A DNA stretch of 37,902 bases from Parachlamydiales bacterium (GTDB taxonomy: Bacteria; Chlamydiota; Chlamydiia; Chlamydiales; Rhabdochlamydiaceae). A program made the translations under genes and the position numbers. The first letter of the stretch is position 1. Every line of letters begins with the position of its first letter. The notes beneath the pieces are model-generated. The model made no database searches. It was not told the origin of the DNA and was given only the letters and a program-made list of their open reading frames with translations. Shown here one piece after another: positions 7,714 to 17,208 of the stretch. The stretch covers positions 1 through 37,902 of the forward strand of contig DAIDHO010000012.1 in NCBI GenBank assembly GCA_027459675.1, in the 5' to 3' direction.

Positions 7714-10700
7714 TTAAAAATTTTCATCGACCATCTGCAGTAGCTGAATGAGCTCATCCCTACTCAATGTCTTGAGTTCTAGCTGCTCATCATAGCCAAT
7801 TATATCTTCGATGAGGTTGAGTTTCTTTTCGATAAGAAGGTGAATTTTCTCTTCCAGAGTGCCGCGCGTCACGAGTTTAAAAACCTGAACACCTCGGTTC
7901 TGCCCCATCCGATGGACTCGGTCAGTCGCCTGGTTTTCTTTCGCTGGATTCCACCACCGATCGTAGTGGATGACGACGGAGGCAGAAATAAGATCGATCC
8001 CTACTCCTGCGGCTTGCAGTGAGCCTATAAATACTTCGCATTTAGGATCATCCCGAAAGCGGGTCACTTGTTCTTTACGATCTCGAGTGGATCCACGAAT
8101 AGCGGCATATCCAATTTTTTCAGATTGAAGATAGCTTTCAATGATATCAAGCATTCCTAGATATTGAGAAAAAACGACAAGCTTTTGTCCCGTTGCTCGT
8201 GTTTCCCGCACAAGCTCTACAAAAAGGTCCCACTTTCCTGAAGTATGCTGGGTATAACTCTTCACTTGGTTGAGATAGAGAGCGGGATGGTCACAGATCT
8301 GCTTAAGTTTGGTGAGTAGAGCAAAGACGTGCATATAGGGGACAGGCTTGGAAGAGTCGTTGAGCTCTTTATAGAGTTGTTCTCGAGAAGCTTCGTAGAC
8401 TTGGGTATATAGTTTTTTCTGTTCCTCTGACAGCGGAGTGTAGGCAATGGTTTCAACTTTTTCCGGAAGTTCTAAAAGAACCTCCGATTTTTTTCGACGC
8501 AAGATAAACGGTTCTATAAGACGCGAAAGAAGTTTTCTTCTCTCCTCATCATGTTGCTTTTCAATAGGGTTGACAAAGAGTTCTTTAAATTGAGTCTCTG
8601 TCGGCATATAGCCCGGGAGAACCACATCAAAAAGAGCTTTAAGCTCCAAAAGATTATTCTCTATGGGAGTGCCTGTAAGGCCAATGCGAGTGGTTGCATC
8701 GAGTTTTTTAAGCACTTTATGCGTTTGAGAAAGGTGATTCTTAGCCGTTTGGATTTCATCGAAAATCGCAACGGTAAAAGAGTAGCTTGATAACGCCTCC
8801 TTCTCACTTCGAAGCGTGCCGTAGGAGGTCAAGAGCAGATCATAATTTTCTCTAAAATGATCGAGAGATCTTTGCGATCCATAGTAAACGCAGATACGAA
8901 GACGGGGAAGAAATCGCTCCAGAAGATCTTGCCAATGAAACAGGACAGACGTAGGACAAACAACAAGATACTTACCAGCGGGTGTTGTATGAGAGACCGC
9001 TGCAAGTAGAGCCATTGCTTGATGGGTTTTTCCAAGCCCCATCTCATCGCACAAAAGCCCTGAAAGGCCGTAAGAATGTAAAAACCAGAGCCAATGCAGC
9101 CCTGTTTGCTGGTAAGGACGCAACTGGCTTTGAAGACCGGCGAGTGTCGGTGGGGTGGGCGTTTGCATTTCATGAAATTGCTTCCACAGCGTACCTCCTT
9201 CTTCATCCGAGGGGGCAGACATATTCTCAAATGCAAAAAGACGTATCCACTCAAGCGTTGTTAAGCGAAGCAGCTTTCCTTGTTTGAGCCATCGTTTCCT
9301 AGGAATGGTACGCAGCCAATTGAAACGGGGCACTTTAAGAAGAATAAGACCTGCGCTAGAAAAAAAATGCCGTTTATTTTCATTTAAAGCTTCCCAGATT
9401 TCGATTGCCCGGAGTGTTCCTACATTCGTGACGTAAGAAAGCTCTACGAGCCAGCTTCCATCTTCATCTTTCTGGAGCGATTTCATCTGCAACTCCAGAT
9501 GATCGGGTTTTTTGAGTCGGGTTTCTATCGAAAGAATGAAAGGTTTTAAGAGATCGATTTCATAGCTGACAAAATACGGCTCTGCAGCTTCCTCAATAAG
9601 AATTGTTTTAAAATAAGGCGCAGGAAGTTTCAGGTGGGAGGGAATTTCGTGAAATCCCTCTCCTTCCACATATGTGTAATCTTCAAAAAGCTCGAGATGC
9701 CGACCTTCATACCCTGCAACATAGGTATAACAAGGACTCACCGTAATGCGCATTTGATCATTCAGCTCGATTTTGAGGCCCGAAGACTCTAAGGGCGATG
9801 AGGAAGTAAAAAAATTGGAAACCGATTCGAGTTCATCGCGATGGGCCCTGATAAAAGAGTTGATTTCGGCTCGTGCAATTTTGAGTCCTGCTTTTAAAAA
9901 AAGGCCGCTCCGAGCTCTGTCTTTTGCATAAAATCCTCGTCCCTTGACATAGAGCCATTCTTGAAAATCGATCGTATCTTCAGGACTTTCTGCAAGATCC
10001 ATTTGCGATGTAAATTCAAGTCCTTCTTCAAGAAGCTTAAACCCTAGACGTGATTCGAGGGAAATCACATGCGTCTCAAAACCGGGATAGGAGCTCAACC
10101 AATGTCGATGCCGGGATACAAAGAGAGAGACCTCTTCGAAAGGTATCATTGTTTCTATGGTATCGAAAAGCACATCGCTCAAGCAGAAAAAACCTTTGCC
10201 GGGGATAAAAACCCATGTCCCGAATTGGGCGGCATCAAGCTTTTGAAGATCTCCGGGCTCAAAAACATAGCATGTCAGATGGAGATTATGACTTTTATCA
10301 AATTCCAAATTATATTTTGCAACACGCTTTTCATCGTGAAGTTTCGTACCTTGTAAATGGTGTTTAAGAAGAAAATAGTGTCTTTCTAAAAATGCGCCAA
10401 TTTGAGAAGTGGGAATAAGCTTTTCCTTGAGAAATGGATCGATTTGAGAAGGGTAAAACCCTTGGTCAGGAACATACACCCATTCCCCTACCCTCTTTCG
10501 ATGCGCTGCCCCTTCAGTTTCCTCGTGCAAAACAATGTCGAGATGAAAGACTTTGCGAAGGGGATCGTAAAAAATACGCCGGATTTGTCTGTGCGATACG
10601 TCATGAACCACAAGTGGGGATACAACAGTTGCCAGTGTCGGAATAATCGCGGCCCAATTGGCTTCAGCGATGTAGAAAAAAAAATCCATATCTGGAAAAT

Positions 10701-11385
10701 GAATTTTTATTCCCTGAGGCAATTCTGTATTTTCATTTTCAAATTTAATCTTATACGGTTTCTGATTTTCTTGATTTGCAAAACACCATTTGGCCAGATC
10801 CGACCAAAAAGAAAGCTCAAAACTAAGTTCAGGGCTAGGTCGTCCCTCTTTCCATAACGTGAGTTCTTCTGGAGAAAGATTGGAGAATTTGAGTGATGTT
10901 TCTTCTGTCTCTGGTTTTCTTTTTTCAATGATTTCTTTGACCATTTTTTTCCCGTACGGCGTAAGCGCCTTCAGAGAAAATAATTTCTTTCCTGTGGAAG
11001 AAAAGGCTTGATATCCAGACTCTGCAGAACCTTTAAGAGCTGTGCTGTCATCTCCATGACGTCTGGCTGCCATATGACAAAGCTGATACCAAATCGATTC
11101 CCGAAAACGGACATGCATGGGGACTTTTTGATCCTGGAAAATCTTGATCCAGGCAGCTGCTTGATGGACACAAGATCCCCCTTCTTCTGCTACTTCGCAG
11201 GAGCAAAAATGGTCTTTAAGTTCTCCCTCATTGGAAATCTGGAGAAAGGGCCAAAATGTCTGTTTCCCCACTTTAATTTCAACTTGATAAGTCCCGGAAG
11301 AAAAGAGTAGTTCCCCTATCTTTCCCTCACGGAGCAGCTGCTGGCCCTTCTTAAGATCTTCCGAAGAAAAAAATCGCTCAGGCAT
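7714..11385 (-). CDS. SNF2/SWI2-family helicase with N-terminal SWIM zinc finger
   Basis: This is an ATP-dependent DNA translocase of the bacterial RapA/SNF2 type, 1223 residues. Near residues 57-75 is a SWIM zinc-binding motif (CSCEVAEEGGSCVHQ, pattern CxC...CxH). A long middle region of about 600 residues has no motif I recognise. The SNF2 motor starts near 735, with Walker A LCDEMGLGKTHQAM, the DEAH-box variant IFDEIQTAK and GLTGTPIENNL. The helicase C lobe has VVFSQYLGMLDI and VHRMGQNRGVQVFKL. Chlamydia has two SNF2 proteins of similar size; which one this matches is unclear. It starts at ATG 11385. AAGAGG touches the ATG, and an AAAGG about 10 nt upstream is better spaced. The exact role, in transcription recycling or repair, is unknown. 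Confidence 0.95.
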   Translation of the reverse strand: MPERFFSSEDLKKGQQLLREGKIGELLFSSGTYQVEIKVGKQTFWPFLQISNEGELKDHFCSCEVAEEGGSCVHQAAAWIKIFQDQKVPMHVRFRESIWYQLCHMAARRHGDDSTALKGSAESGYQAFSSTGKKLFSLKALTPYGKKMVKEIIEKRKPETEETSLKFSNLSPEELTLWKEGRPSPELSFELSFWSDLAKWCFANQENQKPYKIKFENENTELPQGIKIHFPDMDFFFYIAEANWAAIIPTLATVVSPLVVHDVSHRQIRRIFYDPLRKVFHLDIVLHEETEGAAHRKRVGEWVYVPDQGFYPSQIDPFLKEKLIPTSQIGAFLERHYFLLKHHLQGTKLHDEKRVAKYNLEFDKSHNLHLTCYVFEPGDLQKLDAAQFGTWVFIPGKGFFCLSDVLFDTIETMIPFEEVSLFVSRHRHWLSSYPGFETHVISLESRLGFKLLEEGLEFTSQMDLAESPEDTIDFQEWLYVKGRGFYAKDRARSGLFLKAGLKIARAEINSFIRAHRDELESVSNFFTSSSPLESSGLKIELNDQMRITVSPCYTYVAGYEGRHLELFEDYTYVEGEGFHEIPSHLKLPAPYFKTILIEEAAEPYFVSYEIDLLKPFILSIETRLKKPDHLELQMKSLQKDEDGSWLVELSYVTNVGTLRAIEIWEALNENKRHFFSSAGLILLKVPRFNWLRTIPRKRWLKQGKLLRLTTLEWIRLFAFENMSAPSDEEGGTLWKQFHEMQTPTPPTLAGLQSQLRPYQQTGLHWLWFLHSYGLSGLLCDEMGLGKTHQAMALLAAVSHTTPAGKYLVVCPTSVLFHWQDLLERFLPRLRICVYYGSQRSLDHFRENYDLLLTSYGTLRSEKEALSSYSFTVAIFDEIQTAKNHLSQTHKVLKKLDATTRIGLTGTPIENNLLELKALFDVVLPGYMPTETQFKELFVNPIEKQHDEERRKLLSRLIEPFILRRKKSEVLLELPEKVETIAYTPLSEEQKKLYTQVYEASREQLYKELNDSSKPVPYMHVFALLTKLKQICDHPALYLNQVKSYTQHTSGKWDLFVELVRETRATGQKLVVFSQYLGMLDIIESYLQSEKIGYAAIRGSTRDRKEQVTRFRDDPKCEVFIGSLQAAGVGIDLISASVVIHYDRWWNPAKENQATDRVHRMGQNRGVQVFKLVTRGTLEEKIHLLIEKKLNLIEDIIGYDEQLELKTLSRDELIQLLQMVDENF

Positions 11386-11450
11386 CCTCTTGAACCTTTG
11401 GGGATAAGCATGCCCTACTCTACCCTATGATTTCAACCCCACTCTTTTAT

Positions 11451-11478
11451 TAGCCTTTAGTTAAACAAGAGGTCTGCT
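11451..11478 (+). repeat. Dispersed repeat, partial copy h
   Basis: CTTTAGTTAAACAAGAGGTCT matches the 3' half of the 57-nt repeat family, while the 5' half is not recognisable. It lies in the gap between the SNF2 start and the clpP end. This is the weakest member of the family and could be coincidental. Confidence 0.4.
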
Positions 11479-11535
11479 CCTATTAACTCCAACTCGGGAT
11501 TAGGCTAGGCGAGTGCTCAGTGAACCGAAAGCGTA

Positions 11536-12144
11536 TTATTTCAAATCCTTGAACGAAGAAACAATCCCATTGATAAGACCAAATTTCATCGCTTCCTCTG
11601 CAGAAAACCAATGGTCACGATCGATGGCTTTGTCAATTTCTTGGGGATTTTTACCTGTCGCCTGCACATAGACATCAACAATCTGCTTGCGGGTTTTCAT
11701 GATCTGTTCGGCTTGAATCGAGAGATCCGTGGCTTGTCCCTGAATCACACCCATGATTCTGGGTTGATGGATCATGATACGAGCATTCGGGGTCGCAAAA
11801 CGACGTTTAGGAGCCGCGCATAAGCTCAAAAGCGATCCCATAGAGGCTGCAAGCCCTGTCACAAGTGTGGTGACAGGAGAAGTGATCATTTTCACCTGAT
11901 CCCAAATTGCAAACCCCGCGTCCACAGATCCGCCAGGAGAATTAATCACAAAAAGAATAGGCTTTCCGGGTTCTGTTAGTTCTAAATACCAGATTTTACG
12001 AATTGCATCTTTAGCGCTATCCATATCCACGACATCACAAAAGAAAATACGACGCGCTTTAAGTAGCGTTTCATCAATCTTAGCTTCGATAAGTTTAATT
12101 TTGGCTTCAGATCTTTTTTCAACTTCATCATCCATGTTGGGCAT
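11536..12144 (-). CDS. clpP: ATP-dependent Clp protease proteolytic subunit
   Basis: ClpP is a serine peptidase that forms the tetradecameric chamber of ClpXP/ClpAP. Taking ATG 12144 as start (202 aa), the catalytic triad is Ser101 in GLAASMGS, His126 in MIHQP and Asp177 in [12 protein letters not shown]. The spacing matches the family. An upstream TTG (12168) is possible but overlaps glyA; AGAGG sits 4 nt before ATG 12144, which decides the start. The gene follows glyA closely in the same direction, the order I recall for Chlamydia clpP1-glyA. Chlamydiae carry two clpP genes, and this is the glyA-linked one. Confidence 0.95.
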   Translation of the reverse strand: MPNMDDEVEKRSEAKIKLIEAKIDETLLKARRIFFCDVVDMDSAKDAIRKIWYLELTEPGKPILFVINSPGGSVDAGFAIWDQVKMITSPVTTLVTGLAASMGSLLSLCAAPKRRFATPNARIMIHQPRIMGVIQGQATDLSIQAEQIMKTRKQIVDVYVQATGKNPQEIDKAIDRDHWFSAEEAMKFGLINGIVSSFKDLK

Positions 12145-12160
12145 ATAACCTCTTTCTTCT

Positions 12161-13639
12161 TTAATCAATTATAATTTCTGGATAGAGCGGAAACTGTTTG
12201 AGGAGTCCTGTCACATTTTTTCGAACCTCTTCAAGGACAGCAGGAACAATCTCGATTTTTGAATTGCTTATTGCTTCCTTCGCATCTTTCCCGGGTCGAG
12301 TGGCTTTTAAAAGCTTGACAATCCAAGCTCCAATTTCCTTCATTTGCTCTTCTTTCATTCCCAGCGTAGTAAGGGCAGGGGTTCCAATTCGTACACCAGA
12401 GGTATACCAAGGACCCTTTTTATCAAAAGGGACCGCATTTCGATTCACCGTCATGAATGCTTCTCGCAGCGCAAGCTCTGCTTGTCTTCCTGTCAGTCCA
12501 AAGGCTTGTTCCACATTCATCACGAGAAGATGATTATCGCTACCGCCTGTTGTAAGAGGGATTCCATGGGTAAGGAGCTCTTCGGAGAGCGCTTTGGAGT
12601 TTGCGACAATCTGGTGAGCATAGGTTTTAAATGCATGCGTATTGGCTTCCTTAAAAGCAATTGCTTTAGCTGCGATCACATGAGGGAGCGGACCTCCTAA
12701 TACTAAAGGGCACCCCTTATCTACCACTTCGCTATACGCATTTTTGCAAAGCAGAATCCCCCCGCGTGGTCCCCTTAAGGTTTTATGCGTAGTAGAGGTG
12801 ACGATATCCGCAAAAGGAATAGGATTATGGTTGCCTGTCATGACTCCTCCTGCCACCAGCCCTGCAAAATGAGCCATATCTACCATTAAGGTTGCGCCTA
12901 CGCTGTCTGCAATCTCGCGCATCGCAGCAAAGTCAATGAAACGGGGATAGGCTGAGTATCCTGCAATTAAAATAGCCGGCTTTACTTTTTTGACTTCTTC
13001 TTGGATTTGGGAATAATCCAACAATCCTGTCTTGGGATTGACATCATAGGCAAACGCATGCATCATTTTTGAGGAAATGTTATGTCGATACCCGTGAGTT
13101 AGGTGTCCCCCTGCGTTCAAAGACATCCCCATTACCTTTTGATTCATCATCAGCTCCCGGACTTTCTCGTACTCCTCAGGGGTCAACTCATCTAAATTTT
13201 TTCTCCCGAGCCCCTCGACCTCTTTTTTTTGGACCCGATAGACCAAAATAGACCAAAAGGCCACCATATTGGCATCCGCTCCTGAGTGGGGCTGAACATA
13301 GGCATGGTCGCAATTAAATATTTTCTTTAACTCTTGAACTGCCAGTGATTCAATTTGATCCACGTTGTCGCATCCCGCATAAAACCTATGAAAAGGAAAT
13401 CCTTCAGCATACTTGTCCGTCAGAAGATTTCCCATGGCGAGTTGAACGGCCAGCGTACAAAAATTTTCTGAAGCGATCAGTTTCAAGTGAGAACGCTGAT
13501 CTTTAAGTTCTTGCACAATAGAGTCAGCAATGGCAGGAAATGCTTCATGAACGGCATCCAGCGCTGCTAAATAGGCGATGGCACTCGAAGATCTTTTATT
13601 TTCAGCAATTTTTTTTAAAAATTTTTGCAAATAAGACAT
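12161..13639 (-). CDS. glyA: Serine hydroxymethyltransferase
   Basis: GlyA is a PLP enzyme that interconverts serine and glycine and supplies one-carbon units to tetrahydrofolate. The sequence has [14 protein letters not shown] near the N-terminus, [12 protein letters not shown], the PLP lysine in [13 protein letters not shown], and [15 protein letters not shown] near the C-terminus. At about 492 residues it has the chlamydial-type long N-terminal segment ([20 protein letters not shown]), absent from the usual 415-residue enzymes. ATG 13639 is preferred over TTG 13657, which would add only six residues; neither has a convincing ribosome-binding site. It is the first gene of a clpP-containing unit. 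Confidence 0.97.
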   Translation of the reverse strand: MSYLQKFLKKIAENKRSSSAIAYLAALDAVHEAFPAIADSIVQELKDQRSHLKLIASENFCTLAVQLAMGNLLTDKYAEGFPFHRFYAGCDNVDQIESLAVQELKKIFNCDHAYVQPHSGADANMVAFWSILVYRVQKKEVEGLGRKNLDELTPEEYEKVRELMMNQKVMGMSLNAGGHLTHGYRHNISSKMMHAFAYDVNPKTGLLDYSQIQEEVKKVKPAILIAGYSAYPRFIDFAAMREIADSVGATLMVDMAHFAGLVAGGVMTGNHNPIPFADIVTSTTHKTLRGPRGGILLCKNAYSEVVDKGCPLVLGGPLPHVIAAKAIAFKEANTHAFKTYAHQIVANSKALSEELLTHGIPLTTGGSDNHLLVMNVEQAFGLTGRQAELALREAFMTVNRNAVPFDKKGPWYTSGVRIGTPALTTLGMKEEQMKEIGAWIVKLLKATRPGKDAKEAISNSKIEIVPAVLEEVRKNVTGLLKQFPLYPEIIID

Positions 13640-13821
13640 ATGCGCATTCTGACACAAAGAGGTATTTTAACGCACGACTGACTGTTATCCGAATGCTCAA
13701 AAATCTATTCAAAAGGGATTAAAAATTTAAACTTGAATATACACGAAATAGAGAGTTCTTTTTTTAGAAGATGTCTTTTTTTTGTAGCTTTAGTATCCTA
13801 TTTTTTTATTATAAGGACTGT

Positions 13822-15099
13822 ATGCAAAATCAAAAAGCAACTCGTTATCGGTGGGTCGTCTCGATCTTAATCTTCTTTATTACCCTCGTCAACTTTATTG
13901 ATAGATCTGCTATTTCCTTTGTGATTGATCCTTTAAAACACGAATTTCATTTTACCGATACCCAATTTGGCATGATTCTATCGGCTTTCGCAACAGGGTA
14001 TGTTTTGTTGACGGCATTAGGAGGATGGCTTGTCGATATGTATGGGGCTCGTATGATTTGGCCTGTTGCTGCCATTTTGTGGTCTCTGTGCGTAGGGCTC
14101 CTCGGATTTGCCAGCAGTTTCTGGGGATTTATTGGACTCCGATTCCTTTTGGGGGTTACCGAAGGTCCCCACTTTCCAGCCATGTCACGCTCCATTAGTG
14201 ATTGGCTCCCTGCAAGAGAAAGAGCAACTGCCCTTTCCCTGGGGCTTGTGGCAATTCCTCTTTCCGCCGTGTTGGGCGCTCCTATGACGTCCTACCTTGT
14301 CGCTGACTTTGGATGGAGAACAATGTTCTTCTCTGTGAGTGCTGTGGGGATTATTTGGGCTTTTGTTTGGTACATTCTTTTTAGAGATAAACCCGAAAAC
14401 TCCCCCCACGTGAACAAAGAAGAGCTGGAGCTCATTACAAATTCTCCAAAAGAAAAATTGGAAATTGAAAGTTCATCCGTAGACTGGCGCTTTATTTTGA
14501 CCCATCCTGCCCTGGTTGCAAACAATATTGCGTACTTTGCTTTTGGTTATATGCTCTTTTTTGCCACGTTATGGCTCCCGGGGTATTTTTTATCACAGCA
14601 TAACCTTAATTTGAAAAGCGTAGGCTGGTACTTAACCATTCCCTGGCTGGTTGCAGCTATTTTTTTAAAAGCGGGTGGAATTTTATCGGACTGGCTCTAT
14701 CACAAAACAGGGAGCAGCCGGATTGCTCGCGCTCATTTAATCTGGGTGAGCCAGCTTCTTGCAGCTATTTGTTTTGTATTTTTAAGTTATACTCATTCTT
14801 TAGGATTGTCTCTTTTCTTCTTAAGCTTAGGGTTGGGATTTGGCTTTATGCCTCAACCTGCCTTCTTCAGTATTAATATTGATGTCGCTAAAGAAAGGGC
14901 CGCTTCCTCGCAAGGAATCACCTCTAGTTGCCTTTCTCTGGCAGGCATTGTAGCCCCTCTTATGACAGGATGGCTTATTGATCTCACGGGAAATTACCAA
15001 GGTGCCTTCTTACTTCTGGCGGGCCTCACCGTAATTGCTGTGCTCACCGTCATTGTCTTTCATCACCCCGATAAGGAATACAGCCGCGCTCAAATATAA
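13822..15099 (+). CDS. MFS transporter, ACS (anion:cation symporter)-type
   Basis: This is an inner-membrane secondary transporter of 425 residues with about 12 predicted helices. The ACS signature regions are clear: NFIDRSAISFVIDPLKHEF in helix 1, FRFLLGVTEGPHFPAMSR after helix 4, and SDWLPARERATALSLG. This subfamily usually moves organic anions such as hexuronates, phthalate or sugar phosphates; the substrate here cannot be told. ATG 13822 is chosen because AAGGA lies 4 nt upstream, rather than an in-frame TTG at 13771. The stop codon overlaps the ribosome-binding site of the next gene, so the two are probably translated together. Confidence 0.9.
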   Translation: MQNQKATRYRWVVSILIFFITLVNFIDRSAISFVIDPLKHEFHFTDTQFGMILSAFATGYVLLTALGGWLVDMYGARMIWPVAAILWSLCVGLLGFASSFWGFIGLRFLLGVTEGPHFPAMSRSISDWLPARERATALSLGLVAIPLSAVLGAPMTSYLVADFGWRTMFFSVSAVGIIWAFVWYILFRDKPENSPHVNKEELELITNSPKEKLEIESSSVDWRFILTHPALVANNIAYFAFGYMLFFATLWLPGYFLSQHNLNLKSVGWYLTIPWLVAAIFLKAGGILSDWLYHKTGSSRIARAHLIWVSQLLAAICFVFLSYTHSLGLSLFFLSLGLGFGFMPQPAFFSINIDVAKERAASSQGITSSCLSLAGIVAPLMTGWLIDLTGNYQGAFLLLAGLTVIAVLTVIVFHHPDKEYSRAQI

Positions 15100-15103
15100 G
15101 GAG
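15098..15103 (+). promoter_or_regulatory. Strong Shine-Dalgarno AAGGAG placing an ATT start
   Basis: AAGGAG overlaps the stop codon of the upstream MFS gene and lies 8 nt before ATT 15112. No ATG, GTG or TTG occurs in frame between this site and ATG 15211, which is about 107 nt away and too far to be served by it. Confidence 0.7.
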
Positions 15104-15111
15104 CTGATTCT

Positions 15112-16371
15112 ATTTCTAAAAAAGTCATCCCATTTTCAAAAAATGACGCCTTAAAAAGAACGCGCCTTGCTTTTATTGGTTCTCGTTTATTAGGAGTCCC
15201 CTTTTGGGGAATGATCTATCTTCTGTCAATCATCCTGTATAAAAATATGCAAATCTCTTCTTTTCAAATTACTCTTATCATTACTCTTAAGCCTATTTCC
15301 GCGCTTTTCGCCCCTTATTGGAGTCAGTGGATTTACAATAGACCTGATCGAATCATTCCCAATTTGGTCTGGGGAAATATCTTAAGATATGTCCCTTTTC
15401 TATTCATTCCGTGGGTCCATTCATCCTGGGTGATCATCGCAGCTTTTGCTTTGTATATGGTATTTTATAGAGGAGTCATTCCCACATGGATGGAGCTCAT
15501 TAAACGTAATCTCTCTCCTTTAGACCGCGAAAAACTTGTGGGAGGGGGATCGATCATTGACTATATAGGAACCTCTATTATTCCGCTCAGTTTAGGGATT
15601 GCCTTAGATAACAACCCGCAATCATGGACCTGGATGTTTCCTCTAACAGCAGGTCTGGGACTACTTTCGACCCTCTTTTTGTATAATATTCCGCTTTTAG
15701 ACGTTCCAGAAGGAGCGACCAGGCCTTTCGTTAAAGCACAGCTTTTTTCTAAAGAAAAACTCTGGCACCCTTGGAAAAACGCGTGGATGCTTGTAAAAGA
15801 GAAGACAGGGTTTGCTAAATTTCAGATTGGATTTATGCTGGGAGGGGCTGGGCTGATGATCTTGCAGCCGATGCTTCCTATTTTCTTTGTGGACATTTTA
15901 AACTTATCTTACACGAAGATGCTGATTGCTCTCACGGCTTTCAAAGGAATTGGATTTGCTTGTAGCATGCCTCTTTGGGTACGCTTTTTCAGGAAATGGA
16001 ATGTTTTTTACTTGAGTGCGGTTGTAACGATTTTAGCTGCCTTATTTCCGTTTTTGCTCATGGGCTCGCAGTTCCATATGGCTTTTCTCTACCTGGCGTA
16101 TGGGTTATATGGCTGTATGCAAGCAGGAAGTGACTTAAATTGGAATATGTCAGGGCCCCTTTTTGCCAAGGAAGAAGATAGCACTTATTTTAGCAGCACC
16201 AATGTACTAGCAGTCGGAATTAGAGGGTGCATTATTCCTCCTATGGGAGCCTTGCTTTATTCGTGGGCCAATGCATGGGTCGTCTTGGTAGCAGGCTCTG
16301 TTCTGTGTACTTTAGCATCCTTCCACTTCATTAAATATAGCGCTTATCTGAAGCAAACGGCTCCTGATTGA
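15112..16371 (+). CDS. MFS-like membrane protein, probable ATT start
   Basis: This is a multi-helix integral membrane protein of major-facilitator type, about 419 residues. Hydrophobic helices occur throughout (YVPFLFIPWVHSSWVIIAAF, FMLGGAGLMILQPMLPIFFV), with a central hydrophilic loop (KEKLWHPWKNAWMLVKEK) as in MFS proteins. The first ATG in frame is 15211, but the frame is open upstream and encodes SKKVIPFSKNDALKRTRL and the first half of helix 1 (FIGSRLLGVPFWG). A start at 15211 would truncate that helix. The only well-placed start is ATT 15112, 8 nt after AAGGAG. It probably forms an operon with the upstream transporter. The substrate is unknown. Confidence 0.75.
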   Translation: MSKKVIPFSKNDALKRTRLAFIGSRLLGVPFWGMIYLLSIILYKNMQISSFQITLIITLKPISALFAPYWSQWIYNRPDRIIPNLVWGNILRYVPFLFIPWVHSSWVIIAAFALYMVFYRGVIPTWMELIKRNLSPLDREKLVGGGSIIDYIGTSIIPLSLGIALDNNPQSWTWMFPLTAGLGLLSTLFLYNIPLLDVPEGATRPFVKAQLFSKEKLWHPWKNAWMLVKEKTGFAKFQIGFMLGGAGLMILQPMLPIFFVDILNLSYTKMLIALTAFKGIGFACSMPLWVRFFRKWNVFYLSAVVTILAALFPFLLMGSQFHMAFLYLAYGLYGCMQAGSDLNWNMSGPLFAKEEDSTYFSSTNVLAVGIRGCIIPPMGALLYSWANAWVVLVAGSVLCTLASFHFIKYSAYLKQTAPD

Positions 16372-16395
16372 TAGGACGTTTAACAATAAAAATTT

Positions 16396-16430
16396 ATAAA
16401 CTAAACTTTAGTGACGCAAGAGGACTAATA
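16396..16430 (+). repeat. Dispersed repeat, partial copy c
   Basis: AAACTTTAGTGACGCAAGAG followed by GACTAATA matches the 3' half of the repeat family. It lies 24 nt after the MFS-like gene, in the 214-nt gap before the DedA gene. The rest of that gap is AT-rich with no gene. Confidence 0.6.
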
Positions 16431-16585
16431 TTTCTTTTAAAATGCGCCTATTCTGTAAATAAAAATAGAATTCTAGCCCATTTTAAAAAAGAGTATATCA
16501 ATTCCAAAAAATAAAGGGCTATTGGAGCCTTTCAAAGGGCCTTCCATATGTATTTATTTTCCCTATTGGGTATAAAATAGAAGGG

Positions 16586-17203
16586 ATGGATAGTATAGTC
16601 GCTTGGATTACACAACATGCAGAGCATGCTCATTGGTATATTTTTGTAGCCATTTTGCTCGCAGGATTTAATATTCCCATTAGCGCTGATATTTTAATTA
16701 TAGGGGCTGCTGTTTTAGCGGCCACAATCATTCCAGACCATGTCTGGCATCTCTATCTGTCTATTTTTTTAGGCTGTTATTTTTCAGCTTGGATAGCCTA
16801 TTGGCTAGGCCGACTTGCTGGAAAAAAACTCTGCCGTTTTCGATGGTTTCAAAAAATTTTTCCTATTCATAGAGTTGAAAAGATCCAAAAATTCTATCAT
16901 AAACATGGGCTCTGGACTTTAATCATTGGCCGCTTCATTCCATTTGGGGTTAGAAATTGTATTTTCATGTCTTCAGGAATCAGTCGTGTTTCATTCCTTC
17001 GATTTGCTTTACTTGATTTGCCCGCGTGTCTTATCTGGAGCTCTCTAGCTTTTTATCTTTTTTTTAGCCTCGGAAAAAATTTCCAGACACTTGTCAACCA
17101 TTTAAAAATTGTAAATATTTCTATCTTTTTAGCTTTCGGTGTGACGGTAATTACCATTCTTTGGTATAAGCGAAGGAAAAAAACGGTCATAGAAAACTTG
17201 TAA
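16586..17203 (+). CDS. DedA family membrane protein
   Basis: DedA (SNARE-associated) proteins are inner-membrane proteins linked to lipid flipping and envelope homeostasis; several are undecaprenyl-phosphate or phospholipid translocases. This 205-residue protein has the family layout. A re-entrant segment (LLAGFNIPISADILIIGAAV) is followed by AYWLGRLAGKKL and the hallmark GRFIPFGVRNCIF motif, then C-terminal helices. The basic end is WYKRRKKTVIENL. TATAAAAT (16571-16578) lies just before ATG 16586, and AAGGG (16581-16585) touches the ATG, so the leader would be very short if that is the -10 box. The next gene starts 5 nt after the stop. Confidence 0.88.
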   Translation: MDSIVAWITQHAEHAHWYIFVAILLAGFNIPISADILIIGAAVLAATIIPDHVWHLYLSIFLGCYFSAWIAYWLGRLAGKKLCRFRWFQKIFPIHRVEKIQKFYHKHGLWTLIIGRFIPFGVRNCIFMSSGISRVSFLRFALLDLPACLIWSSLAFYLFFSLGKNFQTLVNHLKIVNISIFLAFGVTVITILWYKRRKKTVIENL

Positions 17204-17208
17204 AACGA

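Noticed and set aside
16372-16585. Possible tRNA or small RNA in the gap before the DedA gene
   Set aside because: No cloverleaf arms, no TTCRA loop and no CCA-like end are visible; only the partial dispersed repeat and AT-rich sequence.
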